A stretch of 64,000 bases of DNA from Hydra vulgaris (lineage: Eukaryota; Cnidaria; Hydrozoa; Anthoathecata; Hydridae): contig NC_088929.1 of assembly GCF_038396675.1 (NCBI RefSeq), positions 30,484,001 through 30,548,000 of the forward strand. The letters are read 5' to 3'. Below, one piece after another: positions 12,308 to 25,667 of this stretch. Every line of letters begins with the position of its first letter. The first letter of the stretch is position 1. The position numbers were made by a program, and so were the translations under genes. The notes beneath the pieces are model-generated. The model was not told the DNA's origin. It saw nothing but the letters and a program-made list of their open reading frames with translations, and made no database searches.

Positions 12308-12446
12308 TTTCTTCTGAACATGTCGCTCTTAAAGAGCGTCTTTCTGTAAGAATCAGGCAATTATACAAACTTTTAATAATCACCTTTGAAGTTGATGTTT
12401 TTTTTAATATTTTGTTGCTAATCAAACTAAAACCTTTATTCCACAT
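12308..12446 (-). CDS. coiled-coil gene, probable first coding exon
   Basis: An ATG at 12446-12444 opens a frame of 46 codons plus one base to a GTAGTT donor (intron from 12307). The single leftover A joins AT of exon 2 to give an Asn codon in the exon-2 frame, across a 338 bp intron (11970-12307). The peptide begins MWNKGFSLISNKILKK and has no signal peptide. The donor is only moderately good, so the exon end is less sure than the frame agreement suggests. Confidence 0.45.
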
Positions 12447-12449
12447 TTT

Positions 12450-13000
12450 TTTAAAAAGTTATGAGTACTCTAGATATTGGACTTTAAAGTTTGACAAATT
12501 TTAAAGAATATTGACCAAATGGTATTGAAAGTAGTTCTAAACTTAAAAATAGAACAAATTATATACTTTTCAATGGTTATTTCCCCTAATTATTGTTTAT
12601 TGGCTAGTTCAGAATTAAAATTAATAAACTAGGTAAACATTCAAACTACAGTAAACGTTTTCTATTTAAATATCATGCTTCCAAAGTACACAAAAAATGA
12701 TTTTTTGTCATTTTTGACCTTCACTTTCACATAAAACTGCAAGTATCATATACCAATTTTTTATTATCATAAATCTTTATCTAGTATAGTACTTAAAAAT
12801 CAAACACACTTATTATAAATTAGGTTGTTAGATGCCTTGCCCGTTGCTAGGTAACTGGCACTCACTAGCCTCCTAGTCACTAGCGCTCTTGTTAGTTTTC
12901 TACAATTATCTTTTGTAAAAATTTGTTTTAGATAAGCCAATTTATGAAATTGCTTACCTATACATGTATATCACATATATGTGATAGGTATCTATCATAT
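12450..13000. other. upstream region of the coiled-coil gene
   Basis: AT-rich with no coding signal. If 12446 is the start codon this interval holds the promoter, but I see no element I can name. Confidence 0.4.
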
Positions 13001-13004
13001 GTTA

Positions 13005-13236
13005 TATCCGATAGTAGTGCAGTGGTAGAGCGTTCGCTTCATAAGCGAGAGATTCCGAGTTCGATTCCCACCACGTCCCTGGTAGTACCGCGCTCAACTT
13101 GTTTCTCCGCGCAGCGGCCTTGCTCTTCAAGGTTCGTGTTTCGGAGTTATAGAGTTGAGAGAGGGTTATAACTACAATTAATTAACCTCCTCGTCTGTAG
13201 TGGCCTTCAGGGCCTTGGGGAGGTGAATAACGAAAA
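13005..13236 (+). mobile_element. tRNA-derived SINE
   Basis: The head matches a tRNA promoter: A box TAGTGCAGTGG (TRGYNNANNGG) near 13014 and B box GTTCGATTC near 13057. An anticodon-arm-like hairpin has loop TTCATAA, which would be a CAT anticodon. The T arm does not pair (CCGAG against CCCAC), so this is not a working tRNA. A GC-rich body follows (about 13080-13225) with a short stem GGCCTTCAGGGCC, then an A-rich and TA tail to 13256. Length and structure fit a SINE transcribed by RNA polymerase III and mobilised by a partner LINE. Confidence 0.75.
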
Positions 13237-13259
13237 AAAAATATATATATATATATGTA

Positions 13260-14240
<981 letters not shown>

Positions 14241-14804
14241 GAAATCTTAGAATTTGAAAAATACTTTACTCTTCTTTACACTTTTTTAATTTTATTTTAT
14301 TAAAAAACTTTTTTGAAATTATTATTACTTATTTAGTTATTTAAAAACTTCTTTAAATAAATAAATAGCATAGAGTAAAACGAGCAAATGTACAGTGAAA
14401 AAACTTTGCCCAAAAATTTTAGATAAGCTTTTGGATAATAAAAAAAAAAAAATCATATTATTAATCGCATTTTTTTTTTTTTTTTTTTTTAAGCTGTTAT
14501 TAGGTTGCAGGAATATCTTATAAATATAGAATTAGTAGATAAATTTAAAAGGGTGGGTGTAGGGTGATGTTGGCGAACACTTGAAACAAAATAACTCGCT
14601 TGCTAGTAATCGCCACAAAATAAAAATTCAAAAATATAGACTTTTTTTCTCTTTATTGTCAAATGTAAACTCTGGCACAGATGTCAGTATGGGTATGGGT
14701 TAATGTGTTTATACGAATTTTAACAATAATTTTTAAGGGTTGTAATTTAGCATAAATCATCAATAGAACTTGTAACGAGATAGACTCTCATAAAATGCTT
14801 AAAC

Positions 14805-17200
14805 ATGAGCAAGAAAGTTGATAAACTTTCTCGAATGACAACTAGTAGATCATATACAGATGAAGACATAGAAACTGAACTCACTGATATTCAGAGATAA
14901 CTAGTTACATGCACAATGTCACTTATAAAATAAAATTGTATGATTATTTTTTACTTTATTGTTCCGTTTTTATTCTTCTTTTTTTAGCTGTCTTAGAACT
15001 AAACTAGAGGCTGCAGAGCATTACGATATATCTAGAACAACCTTAAGGGACTACCTAAGTGGATTCCTATCGACATAAAATGGGGTTAACAACTTTCTGT
15101 GCTGAGCACGTGCAGATAAACTATACAATAGGCGCTTAAAAAAGAGTATATCCTGTCCGCAAAGACACTGCTCTGTCCCTTGTGTCCGGTCTTTTAATGG
15201 ATCAAAGGCTACTCGGAGAAATAAATTTAGCAGAGTTGGTTCTTTAAAACCTGGCAATCGGTGGTTAGTAAATGTAATAATTACTGTATTGATATAATAT
15301 ATAATATGTTACTACAGTGGTAATTTTTTAGGTAGTATTTTAGGTTTAGCCTATGGTGGCAGGTTTAATAGTATAGGCTTTAGCATCATAATTGATGCAA
15401 TAACTAAACAAGTTAGTATTTTAAAATGTAAATAAATACAAGTTGATAGTTATATAGGTCTAAAGTATAATTTGTATTACCTAGTTTTAAAATTTAGCTA
15501 GAAGATTAAATTTATTATCATTTTTTTTTTAAGGTATTAACTTTTAGGCAAAGCATCCCAACATTGTCACTCGTATGACAGATTCTTTAGGTGTGAACCG
15601 GCGGAACTTTTCACAACTATGCATCAAACAGTGGTTTTCCGATATTCACAGATATCTATTGGAAAATAATTGCTTAGACATTTTTATACAAGCCTAATCA
15701 GAACTTTAAAATTGATGAGTTAGAAAACAACGTTTTTTGAGAAAAGCTCAAAAAAAGTCTCTTACAGCAAATCCTCAAGATAAGAAAAGAATTACTGTTT
15801 TAGGTAAGAAAAATATTTACAGTATTACAATCTTCGCTAATGAACTGCAAGTTCTGCAATGCTTTTATTACTTACAAACTTGCAAAATCCTGATCCCCCT
15901 CACCCTCCCTTGATGTAGGGTTATTTAAACTTATGAAGGTAGCATGCTTAATGGTTGCAGAGGGTTATAAAACATATAATATAATTTCTTTGTTGCAGAA
16001 GAAAAGGTTGCTAGTCTTCATCTTCCAATATACTTAAAAACAATGATTGATGCAAAAATTAAAAAAGCTTTCAAGAAATCCAGATGTACTTTCAAGAAAT
16101 GCTATTTAGTTCTGATATTGTTGACTAATTTATATTTATATACCAGTTTTATATTTAAATGAAAGTACTCAGACTTAACCAAGTGAGACACTATCTCTTC
16201 AAGTAGGTTTTCACTAAAGCACTGGGACCTGTGCCATTATAAACTAGTAAGTGATGAATAAATTTTATAAACACAATATTGCATTGGGACAAGTTATACA
16301 TTTAGTTAAATTTTAATCAATTTTCTACCGTTATATGTTTTTTAGCTAATTTTTGCAACACTTTGCAACGTCAATAACCTCTGATAAACGTATTATTTAA
16401 AATATTTATACAGAATTTTAAAAAGCTGAATTTACTTTGTATTGAATTGTCACAGATTCGACGCGTTTAAAATAAACGTTTGATTTTGTGTTTGAATGAA
16501 ACAGGCAATTGGAGACACAAACTAGGAGATCCACAAATCTAATTTTTTATAAGAGCTAACCCTCCTCTTTTGGAATTGTTTGCCATTATTCTTCTTCTGA
16601 TGATTCAACAACAAACACGATGTCTCCTTTTTCTGTGGTAGCTTTTAAACAAAAAAATGTCTATTATTAGTCCCGTCATGATCAACCATATGTGGTTTTA
16701 CTTGCCCAAAATATTATTAGTCCCGTCATGATCAACCATATGTGGTTTTATTTGCCCAAAATAGCTGTAGGTTAGTCATGGGAAATTTTTAATTTTATTT
16801 TACTACGGATCCTATAATATTTTAAACTTAAAGACATGTATGATCATAAAAATATATTTATATAATAATATGTGCCACAAAAGTAATCATTTTGCTATTC
16901 TATATTGCTCTAAGTTAAAGTTCGCACTGTTGCGCAAGAGCTTTAACCAGCATCTGTCGTGACGTCAGATCAAGTTGTATCAATTCTGGCGGAAGTAATA
17001 GAAAAAAAACAACAGCAAGAGCAAGCAAAGGAGGAGAGAAAATGAACAAACGCTTGGCAACTGAGATGGCAAAGAAATCAAAGCCCTCAGTCAAAAAGAA
17101 AGTGGTGAATGCAAAGCCTGATTTAAGTTGTAATTTTCAAATACAAACAGAAGAAGAAAGTCCAAAGCAGTATCTGATTCAGGTAAGAACACTACCAAAG
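14805..17200 (+). mobile_element. decayed pogo/HTH-psq-type transposon, copy A
   Basis: Coding remnants follow each other on the plus strand. At 14805-14900, MSKKVDKLSRMTTSRSYTDEDIET gives the first helix of a psq-type helix-turn-helix. At about 14988-15062, LRTKLEAAEHYDISRTTLRDYLSG gives the rest, after a TTTTTTTAG acceptor. At about 15551-15690, KHPNIVTRMTDSLG then QWFSDIHRYLLENN resembles the CENP-B-like DNA-binding region of pogo/Tigger transposases. At about 16955-17188, VTSDQVVSILAEVIEKKQQQ then MNKRLATEMAKKSKPSVKKK ends in a GTAAGA donor. Stops and shifts separate the pieces, so it is dead. The region around 16600-17215 has a diverged counterpart in inverted orientation at 57280-57850. 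Ends are not resolved. Confidence 0.65.
16662..16761 (+). repeat. 50 bp tandem duplication in the pogo-like remnant
   Basis: Two adjacent copies of a 50 bp unit beginning TATTATTAGTCCCGTCATGA differ by one base (C/T). The other family copy at about 57.7-57.8 kb has a single, diverged version. Confidence 0.85.
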
Positions 17201-17215
17201 TGACTACTCTATGGT

Positions 17216-17757
17216 TCATCCGTTGTTCTATGAAATTATTAAAAAGGTTACATAAAAACATTTATACACACTCTATCAATGTAATTTTCTTTTTCTCTAA
17301 AAAAATTTAGTATACCTTAACTAAAGTAAAATAAAAAATGTATATGAAACATTGATCTTTTAACATTAATTTAGACTTGAAAATAAATCTTTATTAAAAA
17401 GACAAAAAACATTTTTAATAAAAAAGTTAAGAAATTCTAAGTCCTAAAGAGCGGCAAACACTGGCTCTTTTATCATATATACTATGTATAAGAAGTTTTC
17501 AAAGCTATTAAAGTTTCTTTCATATTCCTAACAACCGCCATTTCATGTTTGTTTGTATTTTATTATTAAGCAAATTACATTTTGTCTTTATTCATAGTTA
17601 TTTGATTTACTTTCCTAACGGGTGGGCTTACTTTCGCATTGGGTGGACTTATTTTCGCATCGGGTGGGCTAGTGCTAACCATAAAAAATAACAAAACTCT
17701 ACGACAAACAAAAAGAAATAAATAGAAAAGTATTAGGAGCAAATTACTTCTTCCATC
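17216..17757. other. AT-rich spacer, nothing recognised
   Basis: Lies between the pogo-like remnant and the Tc1-like element. No coding signal. Confidence 0.5.
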
Positions 17758-17759
17758 TA

Positions 17760-19512
17760 CAGTGGGTGGCCATTGAAATAGGGCCATTGAGTTTTCTACA
17801 CATTTTTGTGAAATTTTATCCATAATGTAAAAAAAAGTAAAGGTTTACGGTAAAAAATAATTATAAATTTAAAGAATAGTTGTTTATTATCAAATATAAA
17901 TATAAAAAAGAACGAATTTTTTTTTATATATATATAAAAATTGTAATGTTATCAATATTTTGTAAATCCACCCTTTGCTGCTAAAACAGCTTCTACTCTC
18001 CGTGGCATGCTGTCAATGCATTTCTGTGCCAACTCTTTTATGTGAGGGTTTCGATGCCAACCTTCAATTAGTTTTTCAATAAGCTGGGTTTTATTTGTCA
18101 CCAGTTCTTTTGAAGAAACCTCCCGTTTTAATAGCTCCCACAGGTTTTCTATAGGATTAAGATCCGGGGAAATTCCTGGCCAATCCAGCAGTGGAATTTT
18201 TTTCTCTCCAAGAAACTTTTTAATGGATTTTGCCGTATGGCATGGGGCAGAATCTTGCATAAATATAAATTCCCCATCTGAAAACCATTCCGAGACTTAA
18301 GGAATGAGCTTTTGCTCCAAAACTTCTTTGTATTGGTCCTGCCTCATTGTCCCTCGGACTATGTAAAGCCTTCCCGTACCCTTACCACATATAACGGACC
18401 ACACCATAATTGACAATGGATGTTTTACTGTCTCGATAATGCAGTCTGAATTAAATTTTTCACTCACCCTTCGTCGCACAAATTAGGCTTTGTCGTCCAA
18501 GATCTGAAACGTGGATTCATCAGAAAAGCACACCTGAAAACAAATGTTTCAAAAAATGTTAGTCTTTCATTAATCTAAAGAAAATCAAGAAATAAAGCAG
18601 AAAATGTCATGTTTAAGAAATAAATACCTTTCTCCAATCATCTGTTGTCATATTGCGGTGTTTTATAGCCCATTTCAGTCTTTTATTCTTCATGACAGGC
18701 GTTAATTTTGGTTTTTTCGCAGGACGGTAACACTTAAAGCCTTACTCATCTCAGCGTCTCCTGACTGTGCGATCACTTATATTAATTCCAGCATCTTTAA
18801 TCAATGTTGTAATTATTTCTCTGGGTTTCTTTCTATTCTCCAAGCAAATGTTCTTTATAATTCTCTCAGACCTTGGCGTTGTAAAGCGTTTTCCTTTACA
18901 GTTTTTACGGAGTGTGGATATAGGGTTTTCGCCATTTTTTATTTTTGATGCTATTCTTTGCACAGTCTGCCTAGAAACGCCAATTCGTCTTGAAATTTCT
19001 CGTTGAGAATGGTTAGTGTTGCTTAAGTGACATTATTTCACTTTTTTTACAAACATTCACATCTTTTTTTTTACCCATTGTCAGAAACTTTGAAAAATTT
19101 AAAAGACAAATAAACACACTACAAAAATATGTAAAAGAAAATTAAAAAAGTTGAAATAATGTATATTTTTGGAAAAACTACTTTCAAAGAAGTCATTCAC
19201 TTAATAAAACACTTAAAAAATTAAAACTTTGAAAAATAGTCGGTTACAAATAACGTTTGAAGAAAGATCCTTAACACACACACAACAAGCTTCGGCACTC
19301 TACAAATGGTAACTGAACACAATTTCACGGTTTTACTTGTCAAAACATGCAAAATACAGTGTTGCTAGCAACAAAATAGTGTTGCCTACACAATAATTTG
19401 TAATAATGTCGTAAATAATTATGAAAAATTGTGAATTTTACGTTTGAAAGGTGAATTAATGCTGACAATATAACAAAAAATGTGATGGCCCTATTTCAAT
19501 GGCCACCCACTG
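17760..19512 (-). mobile_element. Tc1-like transposon with perfect 28 bp terminal repeats
   Basis: The inverted repeats 17760-17787 and 19485-19512 are identical, start CAGTGGGTGGCCATTGAAAT and are flanked by TA on both sides (17758-17759 and 19513-19514), the Tc1/mariner target duplication. The transposase lies on the minus strand and is disabled, so the element could move only with help from another copy. Full length is 1753 bp. Confidence 0.95.
17952..19078 (-). pseudogene. Tc1-like transposase, disabled, with a likely intron
   Basis: Starts MGKKKDVNV at 19078. After a frame shift it continues HSQREISRRIGVSRQTVQRI, a paired-type helix-turn-helix. The catalytic region shows VCFSDEST (first Asp), MQDSAPCHTAK (second Asp) and SPDLNPIENLW (Glu), the DDE set. 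In-frame stops occur near 18748 and 18739, after DDKA near 18483 and at 18297-18299. A 94 bp interval (18534-18627) separates WRK from VCFSDEST. It begins GTATTT, ends TTTTCAG, falls exactly between codons and restores a continuous protein, so it is a probable spliceosomal intron. Confidence 0.85.
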
Positions 19513-19652
19513 TATATGTGCTCGGAGCTTTAAAAGTGTAGAACTCAACTTACAGCAAGTTTTATTGTTCGTGTTTTAAACAAGCTGGTATTGTCTCCTA
19601 AATTATTTCAATCTTATTTTAGTGATATTTACTAAATAAATAATGCTCAATA

Positions 19653-20329
<677 letters not shown>

Positions 20330-20721
20330 TATAATTTAAAATTAATTAAATACGCGGACCGTTTTTTGTAGAAAAAATTAAGATATAAAAAAAGACTACA
20401 AGTTTTCTAATACGAAAGTAATTCTTATAAATATTCATAATTCTTATAAATATTCATAACAACGAAAAATGAAAAAAAACTAGCTATTCTTTATTATTTT
20501 ATTCCGGTTTTTTTTTTTATTCCGGTGTTTTTTTTCTCGGTACCTTGAAATTAATTTCGCCAGGTACCAAGTTTGGATTATTCCGGTTGAACGAAATCAA
20601 ATATAAAACATTGGTAACAAACCCAAAATACATACACAAACACATACACAGTTGAATGATTTAATTTCATTTAAAAATTATCGGTAATATTATTGTCATG
20701 GTTTTATACCGATAGTAATAC

Positions 20722-21977
20722 TAGGGGTGGTAAACGATTAACGATTAATCAATTAAAAAAAAATTAATCGTTGATCGATTAATTAACAAACGATTAATCG
20801 ATAAATTTTTAAACTTAAAATGCTATAATTGTTATAATATTTTTTTATTAACACTTTGTTGTTATAATAACACAGTAGCATTTTTTAAGGAACATTAACA
20901 ACTGTTTTCACTTTTCCGGTAACGATAAAAAAAATGTAAACAAATAATACAATGCGACCGTATTTTTAATTGGAAAACAAAGCAAAATCATTATACAAAT
21001 GCAAACATTGTTCAGTCGAAATTAAATTCCATTTATCGACTTCAAGCATTTTATGTCATTTAGAGCATAAACATAAAATTTTTCTGACCAAAATTGTTTC
21101 AAAAAAGACAAAAATACACAGCCAAGTGTTGCTGCCTACTGTAAAAAAACAGGTAACAAAGCTGAAGAAGTATTAGCTTGTTTAACAGATTTAGATCGGA
21201 AAGCTCAAGGACTCAAAACCCCCGATAATGCTATAAAGACAACAGTTATGAACGACGTAAACTCAATAAAATCAAAAATTGCTTAAGAACTTCAACAAAA
21301 AATAAAAAATAACTGGAAAAAGGTTTTTGAAATTGAAAAGGTTTTCAGTTGCTCTTGATTAGTGGAGTTCAACTAGAAGGTATTTGTGTCCTAATTAACA
21401 TGAAATTTCTAAATTAGCTCGAGATGTTTTCATACGTTTGTTTCTACACGAGGAAGTAGAAGCAGCATCTGAGTCTGATATTAAATCTACTTGTGATGTA
21501 GAACCAATAAGAATAAAAACTAAAACTGAAGAATTAGCAGAAATGATATCAAATATTACTTTAAAAACAGTAAAAAATAAAGTACTTACTTGCAAGTCAC
21601 CCTCTCAAGAGGTTTTGACTTGTATTAAACGAGAAATGACAGTACTTGAAAGCACTGGGAAAAGGCTAAACTCCTTAGAAAAGGTGTACAACGCGTTGCT
21701 TAGCTTTCCATCACCTTCTGTTGAAGCAGAAAGAAGTTCAGGAGGTTTATATATTACTAAGTTAAGAACTAGTTTAAATGATGACACTGTTGATAACTTA
21801 TGCTTTTTAAGATCATATCTGATGAACAAAGAGAAATAAAATCATAAGCTGTATTTACTTTTTTTAAACTGCAAGAAATAATTTGTAGAAATTATTCGTA
21901 ATCGATAGAAATTAATCGTAATCGTAAGTTAATCGTTAATCGATTAATTTGAAATATTGATTAATCTACCACCCCTA
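20722..21977 (+). mobile_element. hAT transposon with 8 bp target duplication
   Basis: The ends read TAGGGGTGGTA and TACCACCCCTA. They are flanked by the same 8 bp AGTAATAC (20714-20721 and 21978-21985), the hAT signature. Subterminal CGATTAATCG-like motifs repeat near both ends and are candidate transposase binding sites. The interior encodes two recognisable transposase pieces but is too short (1256 bp) for a full enzyme. Confidence 0.9.
20970..21839 (+). pseudogene. hAT transposase remnants (BED finger and dimerisation domain)
   Basis: The piece at 20970-21176 contains YKCKHC then HLEHKHK, a BED-type zinc finger (Cys-Cys-His-His) that binds element ends. The piece at 21438-21839 ends with LLSFPSPSVEAERSSGGLYI then KLRTSLNDDTVDNLCFLRSY, the conserved hAT C-terminal dimerisation region. 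Most of the catalytic core is deleted, with stops near 21176 and 21285. The element is non-autonomous. Confidence 0.85.
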
Positions 21978-22000
21978 AGTAATACATTTGTTACATAGTT

Positions 22001-22132
22001 AATAGTTGTAAAGTTAATATCTTTATTTAAAAAAGACAGTAGCTTGTCATTTATGAAAAGGTGCTTAGATTTAAGAAAATTGCTTAAATTTAGTTTTAAA
22101 TTGGATATTACGATATTAACTTTACAACTATT
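22001..22132. repeat. 132 bp foldback with perfect 21 bp arms
   Basis: Arms 22001-22021 and 22112-22132 are exact inverted copies (AATAGTTGTAAAGTTAATAT plus one base). It lies just outside the hAT element. Confidence 0.85.
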
Positions 22133-22134
22133 TA

Positions 22135-24300
22135 ATATTATTATTGAATAGCATATTCTATTATTTTTCTCCTTTGCTTGCAATTGATAACTTTTTCAAC
22201 GTTCAGAACAGCGTTCTGATTTCAAAAATCAAGCCAATTTCAGAGCAAAAAGAAAGATGGAAAAAACTTTTTATCTGTGCTTTTTTTTTCATTAAACTGA
22301 TCTTTTTTTGCTTCAAAATTTTATAAAATTTGTTATGACTTTTAGCTATTCAAGTTTATAAAAGTAATTGCGCGATAAGTAAAAGAATGCCTAAAGTACG
22401 TTTCATCCACTTAGTTTATTAACTGCGCTTTATTAAATCTAAATAATTTCTTTGTCAGTTTGAAACGAAGATAAAATCTTTCGATTTAAAACCATTAATA
22501 ATCAAATTAGTGGCATTACTAGTGTTTCGATTTACAGCATTAAATAGTAAATTAGTAACGCAAAATAACGTTAAAGCTCCAAAAACTAGAACGCGCAGCA
22601 ATAACCGACTTTTAACGTTTCAAATATATTTGTTCTGTAAGCAACAAAGAAAAATATATATATATATAATAATAATAATAAACTAAAATACCGATTTATC
22701 TTGGTGAGAAGTCGTTAAAGTAATTTAATAACGGTTGCGAGCAATTTGAATTAAATAGTCCGTCACTCTTTGAAAAAAAACGCGCAGAATTGAAAGATAA
22801 TTTTGATCGTGCAAAATTAAATAAGCTTCCTTTCTTTTATTCTTATTTGATTTTTTCTTCTTTTGTGTTGAGAAAGTAAACATATGTCACAAATGTCTTT
22901 TTGGATTTACATGTTATTAAAATTATTAGCTGGAAATCTTTCTTTGTAATCTCGTTATTTGTTTCGAATAATATCAATACAATAAAATAAAATTATTGAG
23001 TTTATGAACAACACCAAATATTTATTTCATAACTCTTTACAACTCTCTTAAACTCTGCGTGTTACTATAGAAGCCTATATTCCCGTTGTAACCATAGAAA
23101 CTCTGCAGAATATCTTATTATACAAAAAACTCTTCTGTAGTTATATATAGAAATTTTTTTTTTAAATTCATAATATAATCAGTATATTCAAAAATATTTT
23201 ATTAAAAATATTTGAAATAATTTGAATTCTTTCTTATAAATATAATTAAATTTTTTTATTACAAGGTTGTTCAACTACTGAAAAGATTTCTTGTATCTTA
23301 ATCAACTGGAATACAAAATTAATCATATACCGTATGATTTACATACATGCATTATGAAACTTTTATTGCACGCTTGCTAAATCGTGCATGCTTAGGATAT
23401 GAAAAATCTTTAAAGTATTTCAGTTTGCGTTATCGTTTAAGTTTTTAAATATCTTTACGAGGCATCCGAAAGTTTCTCTTACTACGGAAAAAATGCTAAA
23501 AAAAAAAAAAAAAAAGTGAGATTTTTTATTTCTGCAAAATTTTTAATATATGTGTTTTAAGAGTTGAAAGTGTTTTGAGAGAAAAACTTTATTTATTTAG
23601 CTTTTGCTTTTACTTACTTTTATTAAAACTAATCATATTTGCTCGTAGGTTTTTTTTAATACTCCACCAATTGTTTATTTGTTCTTTTTTTTTTGTTACT
23701 CAATTATTTTTGTTTATTTTTCATTTGTTATTCGCCGAAAATTTGTTAAATTTTTTTTAGATGAATAACAGTTATTGTAAATTAATTATACTATGAACTG
23801 CTAATTATGTAACAAACTGGGTATCACGCCATTCTGAATACACTCAGATTGGCAACGCTCTTAATTGAAGTTTGCATGTTTTTTTATTTTGATTAGTTTT
23901 TGCTTTGGATAAGATTTAGATCAAGAAGTTCTGCAACTTTATCATACAAGTACTTTTTTCTAATGAAACCTTAAAAAAAATGTTCGCAGAGTTGTTTTAA
24001 GTTTTTGTGCTGTCAATATTCATTCTGCATAAAATAATTTTGACCAATAATAAGTTGTGCTGTCAAAAATTGTCTAAAGTAACATGTTACTATTTTTTGC
24101 ATCTGTTGTCTAAAACTTTAGCCATTAAATCAACCAAATTTTTTTTGTTGTGGCGTACACCAGCTAGACTTTTAATTATTTAAGTTTCCACAACCAACCT
24201 TACACACTGTATTGAAAGAGAAATTTACCATTAGTAAAACATGTAAATACACTGGACAATGATGTTGATGTATTTATAAATTTGTATGGAATTTCAGCAG
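22135..24300. other. AT-rich sequence, nothing recognised
   Basis: Several short open frames (for example 23575-23760, Phe/Leu-rich) have no support. A 15-base A run occurs near 23500. Confidence 0.5.
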
Positions 24301-24309
24301 TTGCTCACG

Positions 24310-25667
24310 TGAGAGATAAGCGTCAAAACAATTTCAGGTTCCAAAAGTGCCTTGATGTATGTCACCTATGTCAGCTTGTCACTTTCACAACGTACCGTAG
24401 TAGTTAACACGTTGAGCCCACTAGCACACTTGATCTAATCATAACAAATGAGGCATATTGTGCTATCTTCATCAAGGTGATTTTTTCAGTAACACTCCAA
24501 TGGGTTAACTCGCGGTTGTAGGTCTCAACAACTTGCCGACTTAGCAAGCTACGTAGTTATATCCTCGCATTGGTTCATTGGTCTAAATACAAACGATAAC
24601 TACCAGCTCTTAGTAAACGTTTATAATGAAGCCATTAAACTATACGTCCCAACAACTACTACTTGCTTCACTAAGAAACATGAGAAATGGGTAACACTAG
24701 ATCTTATTAAGGTAGTTGAGGCTAAACGCGCCTATTGGGCTAAGTATATTAATGCAGATCGCGATACGCACAAATTACTCAAAGAATCACATTGCACCGT
24801 ATGCAAAAACGTTACTAAAATTGTAAAATCTACCAGACACAACTACAAAGAGAGACTCGCCAGAGACTTCGAAAGCAACCCTAAACGCTGACATGCACTT
24901 GTACAAAGCAAAGAGCGTCAGAATCACTATTACATTGCTAGAAACAGTAAATAGCAATATCACTACCGATACCGGCAATATATGCTCATTTCTGAATAAC
25001 TATTTTCAATCGGTTTTTATTTTGAAGTCCGAAGGTTCAATGCCAGCTTTTGAAAGTCGTACTGATTAAAAAGTCAATGGCAAGTCAACCGGTTATGACA
25101 GCTTACATTCAAGGGTCCTTAGTAAATGTGTAGCTACATTAGCCGAACCTCTTTGGCTTATTTACAAGTGCACGCTTGTGACTAGTGTAGTTCCCAAACT
25201 GTGGAGAAAATTGAATGTAACGCCAATTTTAAAGAACGGGAGGTAAATTAAATACATTAAACTACCGGCCTATCTCGCTCATATTTATTCGATAAAAAAG
25301 GAAGGAGGGTATTTTTTAAACAAGCAAAATAAAACACTGTGTTGCTAATAACTCAATTACTCCAAAGGAGCTAGACTTTGTTCAGTGAAAGCGTTGTGTT
25401 TCAAACCTGAGTGAAACTCAGGGCATCATGACGGAAGCAATTTATCGCAGCCACGCAGTAGACGTCATTTACACAGACTTTGCGGTATTCAAGGCGCATT
25501 CCTAGACTGGATCTCAACTTGGTTACGAGATCAAAGTCAAAGAGTGGTCATCAATGGCACCATATCTGAATAGCACCATATCATAGCGTGTCTCAAGGCT
25601 CGGTTTTGGACCCATTGCTCTTCGTAATCTTTCTTAATAACCTGCCGAACAGCATCACTCATCATAT
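24310..25667 (+). mobile_element. non-LTR retrotransposon, 5' segment of an element split by an insertion
   Basis: A degenerate protein runs along the plus strand: STLDLIITNE (end of the endonuclease domain, about 24430), YWAKYINADRDTHKLLKESH in the linker (about 24737), VPKLWRKLNVTPILKNG (about 25190-25240), and SQGSVLDPLLFVIFLNNLPN (about 25596-25650), the reverse transcriptase motif before the catalytic YADD. Stops and shifts are frequent. At 25664-25667 the sequence is interrupted by a DNA transposon and resumes at 29569 with the frame continuing into LYADD. Confidence 0.8.

Noticed and set aside
13014..13086. A functional tRNA-Met gene
   Set aside because: The A and B boxes and an anticodon-like hairpin with CAT are present, but the T arm cannot pair and no matching acceptor stem is seen; a GC-rich body and A-rich tail follow, so it is a SINE head.
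15051..15257. Minus-strand open frame of 68 codons
   Set aside because: It lies opposite the pogo-like remnant and has no family resemblance; probably chance in a locally less AT-rich piece.
23575..23760. Phe/Leu-rich small open frame
   Set aside because: T-rich low complexity, no start context and no homology I recognise.
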